From NCBI RefSeq assembly GCF_001949145.1, contig NW_019091788.1, forward strand, positions 4,585-61,546: a stretch of 56,962 nt of DNA, read 5' to 3'. Position 1 is the first letter of the stretch. Every line of letters starts with the position of its first letter. A program made the position numbers and the translations under genes. Below are positions 47,680 to 56,962 of the stretch, in pieces. Under the pieces are notes generated by a model. That model saw only the letters and a list, made by a program, of their open reading frames with translations. It did no database searches and had not been told where the DNA came from. This DNA comes from Acanthaster planci. Taxonomy: Eukaryota > Echinodermata > Asteroidea > Valvatida > Acanthasteridae.

Positions 47680-49422
47680 ATGTATCCTACAAATCGGAGA
47701 TGTACTATTCCTTTCATGATGTTGTGTCTCGTACTGTCGATGTCATTGATGGCTTGTCACAGTCCAGTACTGGCCCAGATATCGGTGGACCAAGGGCCAA
47801 AGGATGTGTCTGTCGTCCAAGGAAACACCGCCATATTTGATTGTGACTTGAACAATGCTGCCGGTCACATTATTTACTGGTATTACGAGAGCGGAGCGAC
47901 GAAGAGGTATTTGAGCATTGGTAGAGAGGTGGGACGGAGTACTCCTCTCTCTCCGGCGCTCCTGAACCGTCTGTCTGTCATCGGTGACGAGAGCCAAGAG
48001 GAATTTACGCTGAGGATCGTCAGTGTACAAGAGAGTGATAAAGGGAGTTACTCGTGTCTGTACGCAGTTGGAAATTCCTTGCATACTGCCGGGGCAGGTA
48101 TACTAACCGTGTGGGTCCCGCCCAGCATGCAGTCGCCAGTGTGCAGAGTGCTAGGTATATCGGGGACCACTGACCAGTTCCAGGTGGACGAGATAGTTAG
48201 TCTTTACTGCTACACTTCTGGTGGGAATCCCACTCCCAGCGTGGGGTATTACAGGAATGGTGACCGGGTGACGACGCTGGCTCGGTCGATTGGGCACCAG
48301 TACCGCTTAACCGCCGATGACAACGGTGTGACCTTCACTTGCATCATGACCACACCTGCTTTGGATGGACCGCGTAACTGCTCTGTAATGCCACTGAAAA
48401 TCTTGCCGAATGCCACCATCCTACCTGTAGCATCCAGGGTTGAGGAGGGGACCTCGGCATCATTTGAATGTTTCGGTGAGGGTACGCCCAACATCGCCAC
48501 GTACAGGTGGAGAGTGACAAATGTTGACACTGGAGACATTTTACCCGAGGTCACTTACACAGTGCCTGGGAACGGCCGACAATTGGAGATAAAAGTGATG
48601 GAAAATCTTGAATTACTGTGCACGGTGAGTGTGCCCTCTGGACTTTCCGGTAACACCACCGCCAGGGTGCATGTCATCCAGCGAGAAGTCCTCACTACAG
48701 CTGCGATATCGACAGTGGAGAAGCACCCCTCCAGCGAACCGTCGTCCGCATCACCCCCTGTAGCCATCATTGTTGCAGTAGTGGTTCTGGCCTTGATCGC
48801 GATAATTCTCGTCTCCTTGACATGGTTTATGTGGAGGAGAAAACGATTGGAAAGATCCAAGATACCCATCGATCCCAAAGATGGGTATAAGATGAGTGAT
48901 GTCCGAGACGAGTATGCCGAAATCGACATACCGACTCAAAATGGCCGAGATACCCGGATGTCGGAGGCAGACTTTTCAGAGACACAGACAGGGGTTGGAC
49001 TCGTGGCTAGCAACCCTCTTTACGCTGCACCCGATCATCGCAAGCGAGTCGGATCGGCGGTCCGGAGTGCGGTTGACAGCAAGCAGGGTTCGCTAACATG
49101 CTCACAACCCGACAAGAAACCAGCGACTAACAATAACGACGAAAAGCTGCCGCCAAGTATCACCGACGGAACCCTGGCCCGCCTCCTTCCCGCTGAAGAC
49201 GCACCGCTGTACGCCCAGCCGGACAAGCCCAAGAGGAGCAGAAAGAGCGAGGACTACCGCGGGAGCGAGTACCTCACCCTGCCGGCAGAGGAGCCCGATG
49301 AAGCGGACTCCGGTCTGGTCTACGCTGATCTTGCTCTTGATTCTTCGCCTGACAAAACTTCAAGTAACATCGAGCCGCCTTCCGCCTCAGAAAAGACCGT
49401 GTATGCCTCGATTCTCACTTGA
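47680..49422 (+). CDS. Intronless Ig-superfamily receptor with ITIM/ITSM tail (copy A)
   Basis: 580 aa in a single exon. Signal peptide 1-33 (hydrophobic 12-24, cleavage near VLA-Q). Ig1, V-like, about 35-147: C55, W67, C126 in the DKGSYSC motif. Ig2 about 151-242: C177 and C221, plus C155 and C234, likely a second disulfide. Ig3 about 244-333: C264, W277, C314. N-glycosylation sequons at N233, N244 and N325. Ser/Thr-rich stalk 334-360, transmembrane helix 361-385, then WRRKR. The 195-aa tail has Y531 (SEYLTL, ITIM), Y548 (LVYADL, ITIM) and Y575 (TVYASI, ITSM-like), plus Y412 (EYAEI) and YxxP sites Y448 and Y511. By analogy with ITIM receptors it would recruit SH2-domain phosphatases at the plasma membrane. 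Ligand unknown. A paralogue lies 3.5 kb downstream. A 5'UTR intron cannot be excluded. No orthologue recognised. Confidence 0.88.
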   Translation: MYPTNRRCTIPFMMLCLVLSMSLMACHSPVLAQISVDQGPKDVSVVQGNTAIFDCDLNNAAGHIIYWYYESGATKRYLSIGREVGRSTPLSPALLNRLSVIGDESQEEFTLRIVSVQESDKGSYSCLYAVGNSLHTAGAGILTVWVPPSMQSPVCRVLGISGTTDQFQVDEIVSLYCYTSGGNPTPSVGYYRNGDRVTTLARSIGHQYRLTADDNGVTFTCIMTTPALDGPRNCSVMPLKILPNATILPVASRVEEGTSASFECFGEGTPNIATYRWRVTNVDTGDILPEVTYTVPGNGRQLEIKVMENLELLCTVSVPSGLSGNTTARVHVIQREVLTTAAISTVEKHPSSEPSSASPPVAIIVAVVVLALIAIILVSLTWFMWRRKRLERSKIPIDPKDGYKMSDVRDEYAEIDIPTQNGRDTRMSEADFSETQTGVGLVASNPLYAAPDHRKRVGSAVRSAVDSKQGSLTCSQPDKKPATNNNDEKLPPSITDGTLARLLPAEDAPLYAQPDKPKRSRKSEDYRGSEYLTLPAEEPDEADSGLVYADLALDSSPDKTSSNIEPPSASEKTVYASILT

Positions 49423-49466
49423 TTGTACAATGTATTAAAAAATTATATTTTTTCATAAATTTTCTG

Positions 49467-49472
49467 AATAAA
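49467..49472 (+). terminator. Polyadenylation signal of receptor copy A
   Basis: Canonical AATAAA in CTGAATAAAGC, 44 bases after the TGA of copy A. This implies a very short 3'UTR. Confidence 0.65.
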
Positions 49473-50187
49473 GCTACCGTGAACTGCAGTCTCCGTGAAG
49501 TTTTGTCGTTAACCTGCAAATTGATTTGCATAATGTACTATCATCGTGAATTCATGCCCCAGTCTAGCATTTATCAAAACAAAAGGGATCAATATTATGC
49601 TCTCACCCCTGCTGAGGTCCGACGTGTGTATCATGAAAGAGAAAGAAAAAAATCGTTTTTCTTGAAATTCTACAAAATCCCGATTACAAAACCATTTTAT
49701 AAATACACAGGATGATCCATGGAATAAATTTTGCAACAGTGAGCGATGTGATTGAAGGACGAGTTGTTGATGCTGACTGCAGTAATACCCAATGGGAGTA
49801 AGTGAGAGAAAACGTTCTTTTCAGTGCATTATTTTGTATAAATTATGTCAATTAATGTAATATTTTTATTTCATAAGTCTGATTATAATCTGTTGTCCGA
49901 TTGATAGTGTATGCACTCTCTGTCAGGCTGGCCTGCTTGAGAGCCCAGTATATACGAAACAAATATTAAATTACATGTATCAAAGTAGACGTAATAAATT
50001 CAAATTGATATTAAACCCAGTACATGTACTTGAAAAACATTTTTTGAAAAAAAATAAATTTTACTGGAAAACATTCGGACAATGATCAGCGAATTGATAA
50101 TTGTCGGAATGCAGATTATCTTACATAAAGTGTAAGATTGTTACAAAATTAAGTTTTGCTAAGCAAACATCGGTGTACACTGACCTT

Positions 50188-50213
50188 AAAAGGTGCTGTT
50201 CGATGCACCTTTT
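50188..50213. repeat. Perfect 9-bp hairpin
   Basis: AAAAGGTGC pairs with GCACCTTTT across an 8-base loop. It does not match the histone mRNA stem-loop or a tRNA arm. Function unknown; may be chance. Confidence 0.4.
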
Positions 50214-52968
50214 ACAATCCTTGAAAATGCACTGAATCACAAATTGTCAATTAACTGGTTTTTTTTTAATACTGGTTTTATTTTAAAAGGTATTTTGGCG
50301 TCTTATTGGTCCTTATGCTAATTAGAAATTCCGTATTCCTGTACATTACTGTGGGAATACCTCCTCAACGGTGCACTGATTCCAGCACAAAACTGCTAGA
50401 ATAGGGCCTATGTTAGTATTTTGCTGTTCCAAATTTTGTTTTCTATGGTATTTCACTGTTTTTTGAGTACATGGTAATAGGCGGATGAGCAACCCTCTCT
50501 TGGAGTATAATCAGCAAAATTTGGGTTCCAGATTTGAACAGTTAAACCTATAACCAAACAGTGTCTTCCCTGATTTAGAGCTGTTTATATCACGGCGCCC
50601 TCTGCTGTCCGCAAAAGTATGCGCAGTAGATTTTAAATGTTCAAAAACAGTGCTTGCTTTTTAACACACCCAACCCGTTTGAAAAGAATCTTAAAAATGT
50701 TTTTATGCATTGAAAGAAAGTATAAAGTTGTACAAAAATGTGCCTGAGAAAACTTCATAACCTGGGCCTTATGAAATACAAATATCTATTTTTAAAGGTA
50801 TGGAGTGCTGTCATCATCACCATCATTATGACCACCACCATCATGTCCCCTAGCCAGAGGGCTGTCTACCTTCATTCTTCCATAATGCCTCTCTATTTTA
50901 CCCCGGCTCCAGTTCCGTCGGGCGGCCTGTTCTTGCCACTGGTTTCTTGCTCTCGCACTTGAGTGGCGGGAACAATGCCCATGAACACTGTTCTCTGAAC
51001 GGGATCACGTATCCTCGTCAGGGTTTGGCGCGAACGCAAGGAAAAGCGCGCGGACTTGATTTTTGAACTGTTGCAAAAATAGCCAGACGGCCGGCAAAGC
51101 CGGAGATTTTTTGGAAAAGTTTCGTAAATTAAACATTAGTAATTGTCTACAACATAGAAACGAATGTTCCTTTCTGAATCGGCCTACAAATTCAAAGACT
51201 AACCCAAGTTGAATAACGTATAGGGATGTTGGACATTTCCTGTTACTGTACGAATAGCGTCAACCGACGGCATCGCGTCCGGCGTTCGAGCGGCCCGCCC
51301 ACAAACAAAGCTTGCTGTTCATAAACTCGCAGAACACGCCCGAACTCAGCCTTATCGTTTGCAGAGTACTGTATACACTCATGATACAACTCAACCGCCT
51401 CATCAGCTCTGAACCGCCTAGGCTTTTACGGCGACCTCTTTTTTGTAGACCTCTGAAACCTAGAGGATCGTGTTAGCAAGGGTTGCTTTCGTATAGATTG
51501 AATATACAAAGTGTATACAAATTAGAGGAACAAACATTGAAAGTATAGTGAATTAAACGTGAGCAAGATGTCTAATCAAATGGAACTGTGGATAGTAACC
51601 AGAAGTCGGAGCTATTCTCAGAAACATTGATGAGATATTGGAGCAGCAATGTGCGGCACATAGAAGTCAGGGGATCATTTATACTGCTATGTCAGGCTCA
51701 AACACAAGGAGGACAGGTTAAATAGGACAAACATAACAGGACAAACAAAATGGCGAAGACAATAGCAAGCCTTTACAATTTATGACAATGAGTTGTCCCC
51801 ATTCAATGTTAAGCTTGAGTTGATGCAAAGAGGGAATAATATGCATGGTGTAGCCGGAAAAACGCAATTTGTTTGTGCGAACTAGACAAGTTTTTGTCAT
51901 TTTCGCAAAGCGTGCAAATCGTGCGACTTTATGTTTACTTTTGAACATAATTTTGGGCGTGAGGCTGGTCTTGCCACGGATCAGACTACTGAACATTCTC
52001 CCGAGTTAGGTGTTTACTCATCAAATATAATGTGACCCATCAATCAGAGGTAGATATCGGAGATGGAGGTCGGAGGTGGAAACCTGTTTCATGTGTTCCC
52101 CTTTCGCTCAATCCATCCACAACCGGAAAACAAAATTTCTAAACAAGATGCCATGTACTCTGTCACTCCTAGAAATTTGCTAAATTGGGGTGGCTTTGTG
52201 CTGTCCATAAGGGGAAATGTTAACGGACAGGACTTTGTGTTGTGATTGAAACTCATGTTTTAATGATCAAACGAAAGCAGCGACTTGATACGATATACAC
52301 GACCTTGATTCTAACGATAAACCTGTGGTACATGGTTGCCGTGGTTTACATCAGGTAGGAATGTTGTTGGTTGAAAAAATAGCAACAAAACCTAAGCATC
52401 CCCTCCAAACGAAACAAATGATCTCAATCAAAATGTTAACATACCTATATCCAACATCATTTACAAATTTCACAATGACGCCCCCCCCCGCTTCTTCAGT
52501 CCTCATCACAACATGTGCGTGCAGTTATTTTCAGTTTGAATGTGCAGTACCTTCTAGATAGTGAAGGACACTACATGTGCTTACAACAGATTCCATTTCC
52601 TGGCAAACAGGTAAAGTCGATTTTGCTTTGTGTGCAAAGTACATGTATACGATGAATTAAGGGATGGCATTTCCGTGTGGGCTGCCTGGTTGTCCTTGAT
52701 GTCACCAGTGAACCGGTAAAGTTCACGAGTTGATTCCTCTCTCTACAATGGGGGTGAAAGGGAATCATGCATATCAGCCGTCGAGCACAATGCATAATGA
52801 CGAGACGGCATTGGGAAAGTACCTCCAAAGGCCCGTGATGTCAGTACTTCATGCAATTTAAATATACGGTCACCAACCGATTCGCTCGACTGCGAAGTGG
52901 TTGGGTTGAATTAACCGCGCCGACTTGTTTGCTCCCGGCTCATCAGTGCTCGTGTACGGTTGTTCAAG

Positions 52969-54660
52969 ATGGCACTCAAATTCGGGGGAGTTATCCCTAC
53001 AGCAGTTCATCTGTTGATCATTCTGCCCTGGATGGACCACCATGCCGTTAGATCGCAGCCCATGTTAGATGAAGGGCCACAGGATGCTGCTGTTCACGTT
53101 GGTCAAGAAGTTACTTTCGTCTGTGATCTGAGAAATGTTGGTGACTATGGTATCTTTTGGTTTCAACAACAGAGAAATATGTACCTGACCAGTGGTAGAC
53201 AAGTCAGCGACAATCTACTGCGAAGTGAGCTACGAGAGCGTGTGTCGATAGTTGGACGAGCTGATCAGGAAGAGTTTAATTTGAAGATTGTAAATGTGCA
53301 GGTGGCTGATGAGGGTGAATACTTTTGCCGACATGCTTTGCCTGAAGGTGATTATACAAATTCTGGCAGGGCCGAACTTCTTGTTTTGATCCCTCCCACT
53401 CCAGAGTCACCTCTGTGTGAGGTTATTCCCCTCTCGGTGAATAGTGATCACTTTGACGTGGGCGATGAAGTGCAACTCCACTGTTACCAGAAAGGTGGGA
53501 ACCCCCCGCCCGACCTCACATTTTTAAGGGATGGCAACCAGCTGTCCGGTCCTGGCCGAACGATCACCCACCGGTATCTACTCAGTGAAGATGACAATGG
53601 TGTGACCTTCACTTGCATCATGACCACACCCGCCTTGAATGAGCCACGTAACTGCTCTGTTATACCACTGAGTATCTCGCCGAGTGCAACTATCTCACCT
53701 TCAGTATCCTGGGTTGAGGAGGGTACCTCAGGATTATTTGAGTGTTCTGGAGAGGGTATTCCTAATATTGCCAGATACAGGTGGAGAGTGACTAATGCTA
53801 ATACTAGAGGCATGCTACCCACAAATAGGTACACAACTGCACAGTCTGCAAATGGACAGTCTTTGGAGATAGTGGTGACTGAGAATCTTGATTTGTTATG
53901 CATAGTTAGTGTGCCATCTGGACTGTCTGGTAATGCCACCGCGACGGTTCAAGTTAAAAAGCAGGATATGACGACATTGAATGCGGGGTCAACGGTGCAG
54001 ACAAGCCCCACGACTAAACCATCGCCGCCCGCTGCTTTTCCGATCGCTGCCGTAGTAATACCATTGCTTACAGTGATGGCGGTGTTTGCAGCCTTCATTG
54101 CTCTATGCCTGTGGCGGAGAAAACGGCAAAGAAAGCTGAATATTTCCATCCGATACAAAACGAGTGTCAGGTGCGACGAATCAGATTACGGTGCCCAATC
54201 GAGGCGAGACGGCCAAATAACTCACGCTGGAAACGATTTTTCTGCCAGTACAGGATCAGAAGTAGATACCAGTCACATGACATATAACCCTTTATACGCA
54301 ACGTCAGACAATCACCAGGTAGGACAAACACCGAACCAGAGTTATAGGCCTAACCAGCCCTCATCGAAGCCCAAACCAGACATGCGAGCTGTTACTCGTC
54401 AGCAAGACGCTATTGGGAGTCCCGTCGAGTCTGTCGGTCATCCACAGGATATTCCACTTTACTCCACACCAAATAAGAAAGGCAAGGGCTTGGGAGAGCT
54501 CAAGTACAGCAATGTACCCGTAGAGGAGCCTGAAGAGACAGATTCCGGGCTGGTGTACGCGGATCTCGACCTGGAGGAATCATCACCGAGCAAAGACATC
54601 GATAACAACGGACTACCCCCGGGCTCAGACCAGACCGTGTATGCAATGATTCGTAGTTAA
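52969..54660 (+). CDS. Intronless Ig-superfamily receptor with ITIM/ITSM tail (copy B)
   Basis: 563 aa, single exon. The ATG at 52969 is chosen for its good context (CAAGATGG) and because the signal peptide follows directly (1 to about 29). Ig1: C52, W64, C120 in DEGEYFC. Ig2: C172 and C216 with extra C150 and C229. Ig3: C259, W272, C311. Sequons at N228 and N322. Thr/Pro-rich stalk, transmembrane helix about 357-382, then WRRKR. Tail motifs: Y513 (LKYSNV, ITIM), Y530 (LVYADL, ITIM), Y558 (TVYAMI, ITSM-like), Y443 (NPLYATS) and YxxP Y499. The spacing Y513-Y530-Y558 is 17 and 28, against 17 and 27 in copy A. Ig1 has diverged strongly from copy A, while Ig2-Ig3 and the end of the tail are well conserved. 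Role inferred as an inhibitory, cell-surface recognition receptor; ligand unknown. Confidence 0.88.
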   Translation: MALKFGGVIPTAVHLLIILPWMDHHAVRSQPMLDEGPQDAAVHVGQEVTFVCDLRNVGDYGIFWFQQQRNMYLTSGRQVSDNLLRSELRERVSIVGRADQEEFNLKIVNVQVADEGEYFCRHALPEGDYTNSGRAELLVLIPPTPESPLCEVIPLSVNSDHFDVGDEVQLHCYQKGGNPPPDLTFLRDGNQLSGPGRTITHRYLLSEDDNGVTFTCIMTTPALNEPRNCSVIPLSISPSATISPSVSWVEEGTSGLFECSGEGIPNIARYRWRVTNANTRGMLPTNRYTTAQSANGQSLEIVVTENLDLLCIVSVPSGLSGNATATVQVKKQDMTTLNAGSTVQTSPTTKPSPPAAFPIAAVVIPLLTVMAVFAAFIALCLWRRKRQRKLNISIRYKTSVRCDESDYGAQSRRDGQITHAGNDFSASTGSEVDTSHMTYNPLYATSDNHQVGQTPNQSYRPNQPSSKPKPDMRAVTRQQDAIGSPVESVGHPQDIPLYSTPNKKGKGLGELKYSNVPVEEPEETDSGLVYADLDLEESSPSKDIDNNGLPPGSDQTVYAMIRS

Positions 54661-56962
54661 AAGTACGAGCAACTAAACGGCACCCAACGTAGGAAAAACT
54701 TCCTTCTTTTCTTCTGTTTCTGTTTGATACTATACAAACATCACCAGATGATGGTAATTATAGCGCATAGGTGGGTGTTGTGGTATAAATGGCGCATAGG
54801 TGGGTCTTGTGGTATAAATGGATTTTGTAATGTGCTTTTTTATCAAATCATCCATACTCATTTGATCCAGTCTCTCGTTGAATGTTTTGAAGTCAGATAA
54901 AGCCCTGAAGTTTGGGGGTGTTCCACTCATCCCACGAGTTGTACGGGAGTAAAATGAATAGGCCTACTGATAACAGTTATTGTTAAATGACGGAGTTTCG
55001 ACAATACAGGGTCTGTTTTGCTGTCTGGTGGAGTTTATAATGTGCCCACGACAAACAACATTTTGATGGGGATATGTTGTGAATTCCTTGAAAATGGAGA
55101 AGCCTGCACTGATGCGACGACTTGCAAGAGGCTCCCATATTAAGGTGTCTGCAACACTTGCTCTTCTGGTGTAGTCGGTCCAGACAAAGCGAGCAGCCCG
55201 GCGTTGGATTCCTTGTTATTGTGATAAGGGATGCGTGAAATCTTTATTGCCGCATACCATATATGGAATCCCACCACCAACGTAAATATAAAGTGAAAAT
55301 AACAGGAATGACAAATTCAGCCAATCGGGCTAAATAATACATGTATTGAGATAAGGCCGTGTCCAAAATGGTTTTCTGTCGCTAGCATTTGTACAAAAGT
55401 CTATGATGGTGGCTGAAACAACTTCTCATAGAGTTGTGTGTAATTTCAAGTCACAGTCGATACACGGCTGTATTCTCACTAAATACGGCATTTAACAACC
55501 GATGAAGTCCCAAGTGATGCCAAGGTGTACTGCCTATTACTTCATCGTCCTCAAGGTTGCCACCACAGCTTAAGTTTCTGTGAGATGCGGGAACATAATT
55601 TGGCAAAACTATGAAAGGCCGTGGGTACAAATCAAAGAAAAGAATCACAAAATTTTTAAAACGAAGGCTGACGCAAATGTCAAGACACAAAATTATTAAT
55701 ACTTATGGTAAAACTACGTTAAAATTACAACCATTGCAGCACTAGTGATTAAGCCAAATGTGCATTTTCAGTCATAAGTTGTTGCCAACCAGAATGGATT
55801 TTCTGCTAACTTCGGCCTTCCATACAAAATAGCATTCAGTTTTTGTAAATACAAAAAAGGCCTACAGTGTGTCAATTGCACTAAATTTTCAAAGATGGCA
55901 TAAGCCTTTTCCAATGCTTTTCAATGATTTTAATTAAAATCAAATTCATTGTTGCAATAAACAAAACGAGAAACAATATGCAGGTGGTACAAGTTCATTT
56001 AGCTACTGATATTGGTTCAACTAAGCTTTTCGTTTAACTTTTGAGGACTGATTTTAGAGGCAAAACAAAAATTGGAACCGCAGAAATACAAAGGCAAGTC
56101 TGGAGGCCTAATTATATTTAAGTTTTCCCGGCCAATTTCGGAAAATGCGAAATCTAATTTGTAAAATTTCAATTTTGCGTAGATTTTGAAAACGACTTAA
56201 AGCTGGTTTCATTTTCGCAAAAACAAGAATTCGACTTCGTTTTGCATCCTTCGAATAAATGAACGTGTATTACGTTTCATTAAAGAGGTTACAAATACGT
56301 GACTGGGATTTTGGATTGACGTATTCGTTGCCAATTACAACAGATGTGCATTCTTATTCGCTGAAAATCTGTCTTTTACCGTGTCCCTTCGGAAGTGAGT
56401 ATTCATTTTAATTTGCTGTAATTTAAAATCGAAATATATACGTTCAATTCGAATAGAATATACAAGGTTACACAAATCATGGCACCACTTTGATAATAAA
56501 TGTCATGTAACTCATGAAGGTTATTCAAAATTTTTGAATTTTGCTCATACTGTCATACAATCACAGCTGAGGGAATAAATGTCATTAAACAGACGCCTCT
56601 CACACAGCAACACAATAAGAGCCACCGAGTTTGTTCCGGAAATTCGAAGATGACCTTTGCCATCTCTTGACCTTTATCAGTTGTAGGAGCCGGATATGCA
56701 GTCCACGTATACTCGTACTGCTGATTCAACTACTAACCAGTCCCTAGTTGACACAGTACAGGTGTAATGGTAAGCCGAATTAGAATTATTTTATGGTGGA
56801 GGGCGGAAAACGTATTTGATGGTGATGGAAGAATTACGATAAACGCCCGACTAACATTTTATATAAGGTGCCAAAATTGGTTCACCGCTTAATAAGTACA
56901 ACCATGGGCGTCAATCGGTGGAGGACGGGGGGACATGTCCCCCACTTCTCCTGAATCTACAG
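54661..56962. other. Intergenic right end, no gene seen
   Basis: A direct repeat of about 32 bp (GCGCATAGGTGGGT with TGTGGTATAAATGG) occurs twice at 54764-54819. No frame of interest. The last 60 bases begin a repeat (see next entry). Confidence 0.5.
56904..56962. repeat. Start of a transposon-like repeat, cut by window edge
   Basis: ATGGGCGTCAATCGGTGGAG followed by GACGGGGGGACATGTCCCCC resembles the beginning of a widespread class of invertebrate repeats with a G-run/ACATGT/C-run palindrome. The rest lies outside the window. Confidence 0.4.

Larger units (their letters stand above)
49423..52968. other. Intergenic stretch between receptor copies, no gene seen
   Basis: Holds the polyadenylation signal of copy A, a perfect 9-bp hairpin (50188-50213) and a CpG-richer segment at about 50940-51480. 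No remnant of a third Ig copy was recognised. The 5' region of copy B should occupy the last few hundred bases. Confidence 0.5.

Noticed and set aside
52960-52968. Start of receptor copy B at 52960
   Set aside because: That codon is TTG; the first ATG is at 52969 in a good context and directly precedes the signal peptide.

Overview
The window is eukaryotic nuclear DNA, AT-rich, with large introns, scattered TACATGTA-type motifs, tRNA-derived SINE-like sequences, several small DNA-transposon derivatives and one 547-base assembly gap (11890-12436). Three multi-exon genes could be rebuilt exon by exon and resemble their vertebrate counterparts closely (NUDT17, POLR3C, Pygopus). With the repeat style, this points to a marine invertebrate deuterostome such as an echinoderm, hemichordate or amphioxus. 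The exact clade cannot be fixed from sequence alone.

Layout. 1-4142: no gene seen; a 105-bp tandem repeat and a palindromic hairpin. 4143-10370 (+): an intact single-exon CACTA/Tnp2-like transposase, followed at once by an eight-exon DUF4806-type gene with an expanded Ser-rich decapeptide repeat; together a candidate two-gene mobile unit. 10371-16505: no convincing gene; the gap, a 25-bp GACGTC satellite with a transposon-like end, a 39-bp minisatellite and a MITE. 16506-22815 (-): NUDT17, six exons. 23098-33683 (+): POLR3C (RPC3/RPC62), eleven exons, 532 aa. NUDT17 and POLR3C are head to head across about 280 bp. 33684-39486: no gene; repeats. 39487-43064 (-): a compact Pygopus, three exons, 242 aa, with NLS, NPF motif and C-terminal PHD finger. 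43065-47679: no gene; a long-inverted-repeat, Mutator-like non-autonomous element with a perfect 10-bp target duplication. 47680-54660 (+): two tandem, intronless paralogues for type I membrane receptors with three Ig-like domains and a cytoplasmic tail carrying three ITIM/ITSM-like tyrosine motifs at conserved spacing. 54661-56962: no gene; the start of another repeat at the edge.

Functionally the window joins a housekeeping block (RNA polymerase III subunit, Nudix hydrolase, Wnt co-activator) to accessory content: a transposase plus partner, and a pair of probable inhibitory immune-type receptors. NUDT17, POLR3C and PYGO2 all lie on human 1q21 (from memory), so the housekeeping block may be an ancient linkage. 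The most notable content is the intronless Ig-ITIM receptor pair and the transposase/DUF4806 pair.
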